This document shows, piece by piece, positions 35,643-45,258 of a DNA stretch of 64,000 nt. The notes beneath the pieces are model-generated. The model worked only from the letters and a program-made list of their open reading frames with translations. It ran no database searches and was not told the DNA's origin. Source of the stretch: Odoribacter sp. GTDB taxonomy: Bacteria; Bacteroidota; Bacteroidia; Bacteroidales; Prolixibacteraceae. Positions within the stretch are counted from its first letter, which is position 1; each line of letters starts with the position of its first letter. Location of the stretch: contig PNOH01000008.1 of the NCBI GenBank assembly GCA_013824715.1, positions 1-64,000 on the forward strand, given 5' to 3'. The position numbers and the translations under genes are program-made.

Positions 35643-35674
35643 TTTAAATTACAATATTATCTAAATAGAGGATT

Positions 35675-37240
35675 ATGAAAAATATAAAGTATTTAATACT
35701 GGCGGTAATTATATCACTTACTGCCACCTCGTGCCAGGAAACACTTGATCTTGCTCCGATAGATTATTTTGGAGATGGAAACTTCTGGCAGAATGAATCA
35801 CAGGTTGCCAACTTTATGGTTGGTATCCACAAGCAGCTCAGAGACAATCAGTTCATGTTTGTTCGATTGGGAGAAATGCGCTCGGGTATTTACAGCAACG
35901 TCGATCGCCAGAATACATCGTTGAATGAATTGCAGATTATCGAGCAGCGCATTGACGAAAATTCAGCAGGAATCGGATCATGGGCCGGATTTTACGGTCC
36001 GATTTTGCAACTGAATCTTTTTATCCAAAAGACAGAAGCAATAACATTCCTGACAGCCGATAAAAAGAACTATCTTTTAGGTCAGGCCTATGGATTGAGA
36101 GCTTTCTATTATTTTCATTTGCTGCGCACCTACGGTGGTGTACCACTTCGTCTTGAGCCCGAAGTATTGAACGGAAATACCGATCCGGTACTTTTGCGCA
36201 AAGCCAGAGCGACCGAAGCCGAAACGCTGGCCGCAATTAAGGCTGATGTTACCAAATCAGTAACTGCATTTGGAACTTTGGCCAGTCCGTCAGGCAAAAG
36301 CCAATGGAGTCCGAAAGCCACCTTGATGCTGAAAGGCGAAGTTTATTTATGGGCAGCAAAAGTATATGGTGCAACCGCCGATTTAGCCGAAGCAAAATCA
36401 GCGCTGAACGCCATTACCGGAAGCACGCTGCAGACATCTTTTGCCAATGTATTCGCCTATAACCAAAAAGATAATTCGGAAATTATTTTGAATCTCCGCT
36501 ACCTGGTTGGTGAAGCCGAAATGGGTGGTGTTGCCGCATACACGTATTCAACATTCAATTTCGACAACCTGCATTACAAAGATTCGCTTGCAAGTGGTAC
36601 ACTACTCGTCGATCCTTTGGTGATTGCAGCTACAAATTCACAGCAGATTATCCAACGATACGGTTATACTTTCGAGTTATTTAAATCGTACAATGTAGCC
36701 GATAAAAGAAGAGATGTTACTTTCTATGATTATTACAAAGTAACTAAAACTCCTTATAAAGTTGATGTGAGAAATACTGCACTGGTTAAATTCCTCGGAA
36801 CAATTAGCGCTAACAAACGGTATTTCACCAGCGATTGGCCTATTTACCGCGAAGCCGACAGAGTGCTGATGCTGGCAGAAATTGCAAATGCTGAAGGAAG
36901 TGACCCTTCCAGCTACATCAAGCAAATTCGCGACCGTGCATTTGCCCCGGGTGTTGATCCAATTCCTTTTGTCAATTCAACCAAAGACAAAAACGAATTG
37001 GCTATCTATTCAGAGCGTATGAAAGAGTTTGTATATGAAGGCAAATCCTGGTATGATTTACGAAGAATGAAATACGGCTCCGATCCATTGGTGTTCAAAA
37101 GCACAAGTCATAAATATGGTGCTTTGGATAAAGCCACCAAATCGCATATGATTTTATGGCCGATCGAAAAAGCGATCTGGACAAATGATCCTCTGGTAAA
37201 TCAAACACCAGGTTATGCAACTGCAAAACCTGCCAATTAA
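35675..37240 (+). CDS. SusD/RagB-family nutrient-binding lipoprotein
   Basis: This 521-residue protein has a lipoprotein signal ending TATSC. It shows the SusD pattern: LDLAPIDYFGDGNFWQNESQ, then YLLGQAYGLRAFYYFHLLRTYGGVPLRLE, and a C-terminal YSERMKEFVYEGKSWYDLRRMK. It forms the lid of the SusC channel on the cell surface and gives substrate specificity. It lies 32 bases after susC. A perfect hairpin follows, so later genes may be partly uncoupled. Confidence 0.94.
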   Translation: MKNIKYLILAVIISLTATSCQETLDLAPIDYFGDGNFWQNESQVANFMVGIHKQLRDNQFMFVRLGEMRSGIYSNVDRQNTSLNELQIIEQRIDENSAGIGSWAGFYGPILQLNLFIQKTEAITFLTADKKNYLLGQAYGLRAFYYFHLLRTYGGVPLRLEPEVLNGNTDPVLLRKARATEAETLAAIKADVTKSVTAFGTLASPSGKSQWSPKATLMLKGEVYLWAAKVYGATADLAEAKSALNAITGSTLQTSFANVFAYNQKDNSEIILNLRYLVGEAEMGGVAAYTYSTFNFDNLHYKDSLASGTLLVDPLVIAATNSQQIIQRYGYTFELFKSYNVADKRRDVTFYDYYKVTKTPYKVDVRNTALVKFLGTISANKRYFTSDWPIYREADRVLMLAEIANAEGSDPSSYIKQIRDRAFAPGVDPIPFVNSTKDKNELAIYSERMKEFVYEGKSWYDLRRMKYGSDPLVFKSTSHKYGALDKATKSHMILWPIEKAIWTNDPLVNQTPGYATAKPAN

Positions 37241-37272
37241 AATAGGTTAAGCATAGAGAATTGGTTTTTATT

Positions 37273-37306
37273 GAAAAGAGGCTGTTGCGGCAGCCTCTTT
37301 TCTTCC
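37273..37306 (+). terminator. Hairpin after susD
   Basis: Perfect 12-bp arms GAAAAGAGGCTG (37273-37284) and CAGCCTCTTTTC (37291-37302) with a 6-base loop and a weak T tail. In SusCD operons such hairpins often reduce expression of downstream enzyme genes relative to the transporter; applying that here is inference. Confidence 0.75.
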
Positions 37307-37428
37307 AATTATCGAAAAAGAATTCATTCTTTCACAAACGACCTGCCTTTCCATCGTTTACAACAAATCGTTATATATATTCAAACAAGAATTGAATGAT
37401 CTTACGATACAGCAAAATATTAAACACT

Positions 37429-39060
37429 ATGAAAACTATTCTGGCCATATTAATTGCTTTGCTTGCCTCTTCACAGTGTACCAAAAGCAATCCTACAGAT
37501 GTGAATCCTGCAAAAATTTCAAGTGTTCAGTTAACACCTGTGAGAACACCTGTTTTGATCGGGAAGAGTGATGTTTCGCTTTACATGTTGAAACTAAGGT
37601 TGGATGAGGGTAACGAAAAAGTATTCCTGAAAAATGTAATCCTGAATTTTACTCCCGGCAGTCAGCACGACTGTATTGCTTCTGTTTCAGTTGTTTATAC
37701 CGGAACAAATAATCCTCTTTTCGGAAGTTCACAAAACATTGGACTCCAAACCGCGATCACGGGTACCAGTTCTATGTCCGCAGGTTTAAACTTTATATCC
37801 CTCAACTTTACTTTGAAAAGTGATGCCATTCTCACTAAAAGTTTCGAGCTACAGGAAGTTGAGCTTACTTTCAGCGACAATCAGACCATCAAAGTCGCTC
37901 CTGAATCCAAATTTGTTTACCGCCCCGCTCTACTTTTGCGTGCTGCTGGTCAGGATCAGGTAAATACCCACCGTATTCCGGGTTTGACAACCACTAACCA
38001 GGGCACACTGATTGCAGTTTACGACAACCGTTACAACAACAGTAAAGACCTTCAGGAAGACATTGACATTGGCATGAGCCGCAGCACCGATGGCGGCCAA
38101 ACCTGGCAACCCATGAAAGTAATTATGGATATGGGCGAATACGGCGGCCGCTCGCAACGGCTGAATGGAATTGGCGATCCTTGCGTACTATACGATCACA
38201 AGACCAATACAATTTGGGTGGCAGCACTCTGGATGAGTGGTTCGGCGCCTGATCAAATGCTGTGGTGGGCTTCAAAACCAGGAATGAAACCTGAAGAAAC
38301 AGGTCAGTTCATTTTGGTGAAAAGTTCCGACGACGGTTTGACCTGGTCGCAACCGATCAATATTACTTCACAAATCAAAGATCCCGCATGGCAGTTGCTT
38401 TTACAGGGGCCTGGTCGTGGTATTGCTATGACCGACGGAACATTGGTTTTTCCGGCACAGTTCAAAGCTGATTTGGGTACAAAAGCGCTTGACGGCGGAC
38501 AATTTACCTGTCATTCTACAATAGTTTACAGCAAAGATCAGGGAAACACCTGGCAAATTGGTACCGGTGCAAAATCAAACACCACTGAAGCTCAGGTGGT
38601 TCAATTGAGCGACGGCAGTCTGATGCTGAATATGCGCGACGACCGTAACCGCTCCGACAAGGGCGAAACAAACGGCAGGGCAGTGGCAGTTACAACCGAT
38701 TTGGGTAAAACATGGACCAAACATGCCTCATCCAACTTTGCCCTTCAGGAATCCAACTGCATGGCCAGCATCATCAGTGCCGATCTGGAAATCAACGGAA
38801 AAATGCAACAAGTTCTGTTTTTCTCAAATCCAGATAGTAAAACAGAACGCAGCCACATGACCATTAAAGCCAGTCTGGATGGCGGTTTTAGCTGGCCACA
38901 AACCTATCAGCTTGAGCTGAATTCGGAAACCGGCTACGGCTACTCCTGCATGAGCATAGTCGATAGCAAAACTATTGGAATTGTTTACGAAGGAGTCAAA
39001 GAACTTTATTTTCAAAAAGTTCCTGTTGTTGAAATTCTGGGTTCATTAGTAAAACAATAA
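37429..39060 (+). CDS. GH33 exo-alpha-sialidase
   Basis: This 543-residue secreted sialidase starts MKTILAILIALLASSQC; a lipoprotein is possible although the lipobox is weak. An N-terminal beta-sandwich domain covers about residues 30-165. The six-bladed catalytic domain begins with the RIP motif (THRIPGL, Arg182) and DNRYNN. It has Asp-boxes SRSTDGGQTW, KSSDDGLTW, YSKDQGNTW, TTDLGKTW and KASLDGGFSW. The Tyr/Glu pair is likely in the TGYGYSCMSI and GIVYEG regions. It releases terminal sialic acid from glycans, the entry step of the pathway encoded downstream. Confidence 0.94.
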   Translation: MKTILAILIALLASSQCTKSNPTDVNPAKISSVQLTPVRTPVLIGKSDVSLYMLKLRLDEGNEKVFLKNVILNFTPGSQHDCIASVSVVYTGTNNPLFGSSQNIGLQTAITGTSSMSAGLNFISLNFTLKSDAILTKSFELQEVELTFSDNQTIKVAPESKFVYRPALLLRAAGQDQVNTHRIPGLTTTNQGTLIAVYDNRYNNSKDLQEDIDIGMSRSTDGGQTWQPMKVIMDMGEYGGRSQRLNGIGDPCVLYDHKTNTIWVAALWMSGSAPDQMLWWASKPGMKPEETGQFILVKSSDDGLTWSQPINITSQIKDPAWQLLLQGPGRGIAMTDGTLVFPAQFKADLGTKALDGGQFTCHSTIVYSKDQGNTWQIGTGAKSNTTEAQVVQLSDGSLMLNMRDDRNRSDKGETNGRAVAVTTDLGKTWTKHASSNFALQESNCMASIISADLEINGKMQQVLFFSNPDSKTERSHMTIKASLDGGFSWPQTYQLELNSETGYGYSCMSIVDSKTIGIVYEGVKELYFQKVPVVEILGSLVKQ

Positions 39061-39064
39061 AGGA

Positions 39065-41041
39065 ATGAAAGGCAGGGGCAGCAAATACAGGACAGGAAAA
39101 ATTACCGGTATGATGCTATTTTTCGTTTTTCTGTTGCAGAGTTTTCATGGGCTAACAAATCCTGTTGATGTTCCGGCTTTAATTCCGATGCCCCAAAAAA
39201 TTACATGGAATAAGCAGATTTTTAAAATTGACGGAAACGAAACAAATGTGGTTCAGCGAATTGCAGTTAATCTTCCTGAAGTTCCCACCAATAAGGATGA
39301 AGCCTATATCCTGAAAGTCGATGCTGATTCCGTAATACTTCAGGCCAAAACCCCAAAAGGTCTTTTTCGGGGGCAACAAACCATCAAACAATTAACTTTT
39401 ACAAAAAGTGGAAAGCAGTTTGTAGCTGGTTGCACAATAACCGATTGGCCTGCTTTTAAAATCCGTGGTTTTATGCAGGATGTTGGCCGGAATTTTCAGT
39501 CGCTACCCATGTTGAAAGAACAAATCGATGTGATGGCTGCATACAAGTTCAATACTTTTCATTTTCATGTCACCGACAATCCCGGATGGCGTCTCGAAAG
39601 TAAAAAATACCCACAACTAAGTTCTGCATCTTCGATGAGCCGCTGGCCCGGAAAATACTATTCACAGGAAGATTTTCTGGAACTCGTAAATTATTGCAGC
39701 GAACGTTATATTGTACTGGTTCCAGAATTCGATATTCCCGGTCACAGCGAAGCTTTTAGAAAGGCATTTGCACTCGATTCGATGAGAGACGCACGGGTAA
39801 AACCAATTTTGCTTGATTTAATTGACGAATTATGCAGCCTGGTTTCTAAAGAAAAAATGCCATACATCCATCTGGGGACCGACGAAGTTTGGCATAAAAA
39901 TGAAAAACCTGAACCTGGACTTCTTTCAGCTTTGGAAGAACGAGTCAGGTTTCATAACAGAGAAGTAATTGTTTGGCGCCCGGGTCAGGAAATTGAAAAG
40001 GATAGTACTTCTATATCGCAACTTTGGTCGTCTGGTGGAAAACCGAAAAATGGTTACCGTTATATTGATTCGCGGCTCAATTACCTCAATCACCTTGATC
40101 CGTTGGCTGGAGTGGCACAGCTTTATTTCGACAGGATTTGCAATGCATCTATGGGAGATTCCTTGCGTTTAGGTGGTATTATGTGTTGCTGGAACGACAA
40201 CAATGTAAACGAAGAATACGATATTTTACGCCAAAATCCGGTTTATCCCGGAATGCTAACCTACAGCGAAACTTCATGGAAGGGACAGCCGCATGATTTG
40301 GGCGAAAATTACCTTGCAAAACTTCCCTCTCCTGAAAATCTATTATACAAAGAGTTTCAGGAATTTGAAGAACGATTAACCGTTCATCGTAACCGCTATT
40401 TTCAGGATAAACCTTTTCCGTATGTGAAACAGTCTCAGATCGAATGGAAAATAATTGGTCCGTTTAGTAATGGAGGAGATTTGAACCGATCGTTTCCGGT
40501 AGAAAATAGTATTCAGGAAAATTATACAGTTGACGGCAACAAAATCAATTGGACCGGACCTTATTATGGCGGAACCATTCACATCCGGCATTTCTTCGGA
40601 TTCCCTTCCTGGTTTTCAGAAAAAAAAGGAACTGTTTATGCAACCACCAACATCTGGTCGCCAAAAGATCAGGAAGTGGGTTGCTGGATAGGATTTCAGG
40701 ACTGGTCGCGTTCGGGCGGAAGACGAGGAGGCCCCTTCCCGCAGCAAGGCCAATGGCATACCACCAACCCAAAAATTTGGGTAAATGGTGAAATTATTGA
40801 ATCCCCTGTCTGGAAAAATCCTGAATTGGCTGAAAAAACGGAAGAAATTCCTTTTTTAGATGAAAATTATTTTTTCAGGCAACCAACAAAAATTACCTTA
40901 AAAAAAGGGTGGAATACCGTTTTACTGAAAGTACCTCAAGTTGGAACTTCCTGGAAATGGATGTTTACTTTCGTGCCTGTACGAATTGAAAATGAACAGG
41001 TAAAAGAAATTGAAGGACTCAAATTCTCAGTTAATAATTAG
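39065..41041 (+). CDS. GH20 beta-N-acetylhexosaminidase
   Basis: This 658-residue protein has a signal-like hydrophobic N-terminus (MMLFFVFLLQSFHG). It has a GH20b N-terminal domain (ALIPMPQKITW) and a catalytic barrel with FHFHVTDNPGWRLESKKYPQL and the Asp273-Glu274 pair in HLGTDEVWH. The C-terminal 230 residues form an added beta-sandwich-like region. It removes GlcNAc or GalNAc, likely from glycans exposed after desialylation. It starts 4 bases after the sialidase gene. The barrel is clear, though the spacing after the catalytic pair is not the most common type. Confidence 0.9.
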   Translation: MKGRGSKYRTGKITGMMLFFVFLLQSFHGLTNPVDVPALIPMPQKITWNKQIFKIDGNETNVVQRIAVNLPEVPTNKDEAYILKVDADSVILQAKTPKGLFRGQQTIKQLTFTKSGKQFVAGCTITDWPAFKIRGFMQDVGRNFQSLPMLKEQIDVMAAYKFNTFHFHVTDNPGWRLESKKYPQLSSASSMSRWPGKYYSQEDFLELVNYCSERYIVLVPEFDIPGHSEAFRKAFALDSMRDARVKPILLDLIDELCSLVSKEKMPYIHLGTDEVWHKNEKPEPGLLSALEERVRFHNREVIVWRPGQEIEKDSTSISQLWSSGGKPKNGYRYIDSRLNYLNHLDPLAGVAQLYFDRICNASMGDSLRLGGIMCCWNDNNVNEEYDILRQNPVYPGMLTYSETSWKGQPHDLGENYLAKLPSPENLLYKEFQEFEERLTVHRNRYFQDKPFPYVKQSQIEWKIIGPFSNGGDLNRSFPVENSIQENYTVDGNKINWTGPYYGGTIHIRHFFGFPSWFSEKKGTVYATTNIWSPKDQEVGCWIGFQDWSRSGGRRGGPFPQQGQWHTTNPKIWVNGEIIESPVWKNPELAEKTEEIPFLDENYFFRQPTKITLKKGWNTVLLKVPQVGTSWKWMFTFVPVRIENEQVKEIEGLKFSVNN

Positions 41042-41056
41042 ATTCAATCGACCAAA

Positions 41057-43150
41057 ATGAGGTACCAGTTTCATATCGCTTTATTGCTGATTAATATTTT
41101 GACTGGAATGTCCATATTTGGATTTTGCCAACGTTCAGATCAGAAGATACGGGTGGCATGTATTGGCGATTCGGTTACCAAAGGCTTTGACCTGGAAAAT
41201 CCGGAATCGCAATCCTATCCGGCGCAATTGCAGGCCTTGCTTGGAGCATCTTACCAGGTCGAAAATTTTGGGGTTAGTGGAACGACTTTATTGAACAAAG
41301 GGCATCTGCCCTATGTTTTGACTGAAGAGTATCAGCGTGCGTTGGCTTATAAAGCTGATCTTGTCATTATCCATTTGGGATTGAATGACACCGATCCTCG
41401 TGACTGGCCCAATTTCAGGGATGATTTTATTTTAGATTACTTGAAATTAATACGTTCATTTCAAAATTCGGAAAGCCAGCCGCCGAAGGTTTTCATTTGC
41501 CGGATGACTCCAATATTCAATGCACACCCCAGATTTAAGTCGGGAACCCGCAACTGGTTCTGGCAGATTCAACAACAGATTGAACAGGTCGCTAAAGCGG
41601 CAAACGTTGTGTTGATCGATTTACATACTCCACTCTATTCCCATCCCGATCTTTTCAAAGATGCTTTGCATCCTGATCAGACAGGTGCGGCTATCATTGC
41701 AAAAACAGTTTTTCAGCATATCACTGGAAATTTTGGTGGCTTGAAGCTGGCTCCGGTGTTCATGAACCACATGGTTCTGCAGCAGAAATCTAAAATCCAC
41801 GTGTGGGGAAATGCCAATTCCGGTTCTGAAATCGTTGGAGAATTCAACCAACAAATAGAAAAATGTATTACTGACGAATCCGGAGAATGGTCACTGACTT
41901 TTAATCCGGCTCCGGCTGGAGGTCCTTATGCTCTTAAAGTTAATTCAGGAAGCCTGCAAACTGTTCTTCTCAACGATATTCTGGTTGGAGAATTATGGAT
42001 TTGTGCCGGTCAGTCGAACATGGAATTTCAGTTGAAAGATGCGTCAAACGCATCATCCTTTATTTCAAAGGCCAGCAATACCAACATTCGTTTATTAAAT
42101 ATGAAGGGCATCGTCAGGCCGGATGATACAAAATGGGATTCGTTGTCGCTGGATAAAATAAATAAACTGGAGTTTCTGGAAGGAAAATGGAAATCCTGCC
42201 ATCCTGAAAATGCAGCTGATTTTTCTGCAATTGGTTATTACTTTGGAAAAATGCTGAATGAAAACCTGAATGTTCCGGTTGGCTTAATCCAGGTTAGTGT
42301 TGGCGGAGCTCCGATTGAAGCCTTTATCGACCGGAAAACACTGGAGTTTGATCCATATATGGTTGATGTCCTTTACAAATGGAAACAAAATGATCTGATC
42401 ATGGATTGGTGCCGCGAACGGGCTGCTTTAAACATTTCGCTGAGCAAAAATGAATTTCAGCGACACCCATTTGAACCAGCTTACATTTATGAAGCAGGAA
42501 TTCAAACACTTGCCGGAGTAGTTGTGAGCGGAGTAATCTGGTATCAGGGAGAGTCGAATGCTCATAATGCCGAATATTACAGTCATGCCTTTCCAAGTTT
42601 GATCAAATCGTGGCGAAAGACCTTTAATGATCCGGAAATGCCGTTCTATTTTGCCCAGCTATCCAGTTTAAATCGGCCCTCCTGGCCCTATTTCAGGGAT
42701 GTGCAGCGGCAATTAAGTCTTTCTGTTTCTCATACAGGGATGGTCGTGACCAGCGATTTAGGCGATTCACTTAATGTTCATCCGAAACGCAAACGCGAAG
42801 TTGGAGAACGCTTCGCTAAACTGGCACTGGCTAAAGTTTACGGGCAAAAATTGATTTGTTCAGGCCCCGAGGTTTTGGGATTCAGGCAGACTGGTGACCA
42901 AATCAGAATTCGGTTTAATCATGCTGCCCGGTTAAAAACTGCTGATGGCATGCCCCTCCGCGAACTTGAAATCGCTGGTCAGGATGGAATTTTTGACCTG
43001 GTAAAAGCTTCGCTAAAAGGAAAAGAAATTGTGATTACAACGACAAAGGATATACAAAAAATCCGATATGGCTGGAGCCCTTTTTCAAGTGGGAATCTGG
43101 TTAACGAAGTAGGACTGCCTGCATCAACATTTGAAATAGAAATACAATAA
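41057..43150 (+). CDS. Two-domain sialate O-acetylesterase (GDSL plus DUF303)
   Basis: This 697-residue protein has a signal peptide and two esterase modules. Residues about 30-230 are an SGNH/GDSL domain (ACIGDSVTKGF; HLGLNDTDP; DALHPDQTGA). Residues about 235-690 are the sialate O-acetylesterase domain (WICAGQSNMEFQL; IWYQGESNAHNAEYY; DLGDSLNVHPKRKREVGERF). It removes O-acetyl groups that block sialidase or lyase. The fusion of both modules is known from Bacteroidota esterases. It sits 15 bases after the GH20 gene. Confidence 0.93.
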   Translation: MRYQFHIALLLINILTGMSIFGFCQRSDQKIRVACIGDSVTKGFDLENPESQSYPAQLQALLGASYQVENFGVSGTTLLNKGHLPYVLTEEYQRALAYKADLVIIHLGLNDTDPRDWPNFRDDFILDYLKLIRSFQNSESQPPKVFICRMTPIFNAHPRFKSGTRNWFWQIQQQIEQVAKAANVVLIDLHTPLYSHPDLFKDALHPDQTGAAIIAKTVFQHITGNFGGLKLAPVFMNHMVLQQKSKIHVWGNANSGSEIVGEFNQQIEKCITDESGEWSLTFNPAPAGGPYALKVNSGSLQTVLLNDILVGELWICAGQSNMEFQLKDASNASSFISKASNTNIRLLNMKGIVRPDDTKWDSLSLDKINKLEFLEGKWKSCHPENAADFSAIGYYFGKMLNENLNVPVGLIQVSVGGAPIEAFIDRKTLEFDPYMVDVLYKWKQNDLIMDWCRERAALNISLSKNEFQRHPFEPAYIYEAGIQTLAGVVVSGVIWYQGESNAHNAEYYSHAFPSLIKSWRKTFNDPEMPFYFAQLSSLNRPSWPYFRDVQRQLSLSVSHTGMVVTSDLGDSLNVHPKRKREVGERFAKLALAKVYGQKLICSGPEVLGFRQTGDQIRIRFNHAARLKTADGMPLRELEIAGQDGIFDLVKASLKGKEIVITTTKDIQKIRYGWSPFSSGNLVNEVGLPASTFEIEIQ

Positions 43151-43170
43151 AGAATCTCAAAAATCAAATT

Positions 43171-44088
43171 ATGCAAAAAATTGAAGGATTGATCGCTGCC
43201 CCTTTTGCTCCATTGAGTGCGAAAGATGAAGTAATGTATGATTTTATTCCCGGATACTACAATTTTCTGGAAAAGAACAAGATAGTTGGTGCCTTTATCA
43301 ATGGCTCAACCGGTGAAGGTGTTTCGCTTACTCAAGCTGAAAAAAGAAAGATAACTGAAACATGGGCTTCAATCAGAACAGCCAGAAAGACCATGAAAAT
43401 TATCAATCTGGTGGGTGGAACATCCTATCAGGAATGTATTGAAAGTGCTCAACATTCGGCCGAAAACAAGGTTGATGCGATTGCCATTTTGGCCCCGTAT
43501 TACTTTAAACCGGCCGGAGCAAGGCAGCTGGCCGAATTCTGTGCTAAAGTTGCCGAATCGGTTCCTCAAATGCCGGTTTATTTCTATCACATCCCGGTAT
43601 TAAGTGGTTGTTTCGTTCCCATGTACGATTTTCTGCAGGAAGCTGCGCCAATCATTCCTAATCTGGCCGGGATTAAATACACCCACGAAGATTTTATGGA
43701 TTTTCTGAGCTGCATTTACTTTATGGATGGCAAATTTGAGATGATGTGGGGCCGCGACGAAAATATGCTTTCGGCCTTGGTTCTTGGAACCCGCAGTGCC
43801 GTTGGAAGTACCTTCAATTATGCCGCTCCGCTTTATTATCAGATGATTGATGCTTTTGATCAAGGTGATTTTGCTGTCGCCAGGAAACTTCAGCAAATGT
43901 CCATCGACATGATCAGACTACTTGGCAAATATGGGGGTATTTCTGTGGGAAAAGCATATATGAAATACATAGGATTGGATTATGGACAGTTTCGTTTGCC
44001 AATCAAAAATATGTCAGCCAAAAATCATGAAAAATTTGTTGAAGATGTCCGTTCGCTTAATATGCAAGAGCTTTTCTCGAAGATATAA
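43171..44088 (+). CDS. nanL: N-acetylneuraminate lyase
   Basis: This 305-residue DHDPS-fold aldolase splits sialic acid into ManNAc and pyruvate in the cytoplasm. It has FINGSTGEGVSLTQAEK, the active Tyr in VYFYHIPVLSG and the Schiff-base Lys169 in GIKYTHEDF. Length and motifs match the Bacteroidota NanL type. The gene order lyase, mutarotase, epimerase, transporter resembles the nanLET operons of Bacteroides and Tannerella. Confidence 0.94.
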   Translation: MQKIEGLIAAPFAPLSAKDEVMYDFIPGYYNFLEKNKIVGAFINGSTGEGVSLTQAEKRKITETWASIRTARKTMKIINLVGGTSYQECIESAQHSAENKVDAIAILAPYYFKPAGARQLAEFCAKVAESVPQMPVYFYHIPVLSGCFVPMYDFLQEAAPIIPNLAGIKYTHEDFMDFLSCIYFMDGKFEMMWGRDENMLSALVLGTRSAVGSTFNYAAPLYYQMIDAFDQGDFAVARKLQQMSIDMIRLLGKYGGISVGKAYMKYIGLDYGQFRLPIKNMSAKNHEKFVEDVRSLNMQELFSKI

Positions 44089-45253
44089 ATTATTGCCTAT
44101 TTTTTTTATAATGATAGCTTTTGCTCAAAACTCTTGCATTTCAAAATCTCCGGAAAAGATTAGTCTGAAAAGCTTTAAATTTCAGGCCTTGCCGCCCGCT
44201 TTAGGCGATTCTGTTCAGCCTGGGCTTGCAGGACCGATTACGGGAGCTCATGGAAACTTTGTTTTAGTTGCCGGAGGTGCCAATTTTGAAAATGGATTGC
44301 CATGGAGAGGTGGTAATAAGAAGTACCATGATGAAATTTTCCTGATGGAGAAAAACGCTTCCGGAAATTATTTGTGGAAACAGTCTTCGGAGAAATTGCC
44401 TTATCCAATGGCCTATTCTGCTTGCGTTTCAACAGAAAAAGGATTGGTGAGCATTGGTGGTGAAGATTTGGATAGCCCAATAAATGATGTTGTTTTATTT
44501 TCATTTCAGGATGGAAAAGTTAGCCGGAAAATGTTGCCGGAATTGCCTCAGCCAATAAGTTCTGCCGGTGCAGCAGTAATTGGGACAACTGTTTTTGTGG
44601 CCGGAGGACTGACTTCAGAAAGTGCAACATCAGCATTTTATTCCATAAATCTGGAAGGTACAGCAAACGGATGGCGGGTTTTGCCAGAACTTCCGTTAGT
44701 ACTTTCTCATGCCGTGGTTGTTAGTCAGAATGATGAAAACGAAACGTGCATTTATGTGATTGGCGGTCGGAATAAGACTTCGGAAGTTTCAACGTTTTTG
44801 AGTAGTGTATGGAAGTATATACCTTCCAGACAAAAATGGAATTTGGAAGGAGATATTATTTCTGAGGGAAAACCACTAGGAATGTCTGCAGGAATAGGAA
44901 TTGCAGTTGGTGAAAATCAAATCCTTCTTTTTGGTGGCGATCCGGGTATCTTTTTTAATCGTACGGAGCGCCTGAATAACTCTATTGAAAAGGCTTCCGG
45001 AGAAGCAGAACGGCAAAAACTTTGGCAGGAAAAAGATTCGATGCTGAGCAATCATCCTGGTTTCTCAAAAGATATTTTAGCTTTCAATACCCGTTCAAAA
45101 AATTGGGAGAAGATTGACCAAATAACGGGCGAATCACCGGTTACAACCACTGCTTTTTTGTGGAACGGAACGGTTGTTATTCCTTCAGGCGAAATACGTC
45201 CGGGAGTACGTACCACGAACGTGATTGGTTTTGATATTCAGTTTGAAAAGTAA
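44045..45253 (+). CDS. Kelch-type sialic acid mutarotase-like lipoprotein
   Basis: This protein of about 402 residues belongs to the cyclically permuted mutarotase (YjhT/NanM-like) family. It has kelch repeats such as GNFVLVAGGANFENGLPWRGG, SACVSTEKGLVSIGGED, TVFVAGGLTSE and CIYVIGGRNKTSEVSTF. A hydrophobic signal ends IAFAQNSC, so it is probably an envelope lipoprotein. It would speed conversion of alpha to beta sialic acid. I place the start at 44045, overlapping nanL by 44 bases in another frame, because a start at 44111 would lose the signal. Confidence 0.85.
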   Translation: MSVRLICKSFSRRYKLLPIFFIMIAFAQNSCISKSPEKISLKSFKFQALPPALGDSVQPGLAGPITGAHGNFVLVAGGANFENGLPWRGGNKKYHDEIFLMEKNASGNYLWKQSSEKLPYPMAYSACVSTEKGLVSIGGEDLDSPINDVVLFSFQDGKVSRKMLPELPQPISSAGAAVIGTTVFVAGGLTSESATSAFYSINLEGTANGWRVLPELPLVLSHAVVVSQNDENETCIYVIGGRNKTSEVSTFLSSVWKYIPSRQKWNLEGDIISEGKPLGMSAGIGIAVGENQILLFGGDPGIFFNRTERLNNSIEKASGEAERQKLWQEKDSMLSNHPGFSKDILAFNTRSKNWEKIDQITGESPVTTTAFLWNGTVVIPSGEIRPGVRTTNVIGFDIQFEK

Positions 45254-45258
45254 AAACA

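Noticed and set aside
32268-37240. SusCD pair as vitamin or iron uptake system
   Set aside because: The neighbouring sialidase, lyase, epimerase and importer, with a shared regulatory region, point to sialic acid; the SusD partner also indicates glycan use.
43982-44110. Long overlap between nanL and the mutarotase gene, or a frameshift fusing them
   Set aside because: Both proteins are complete with normal ends; a start at 44045 gives a lipoprotein signal with only a 44-base overlap.
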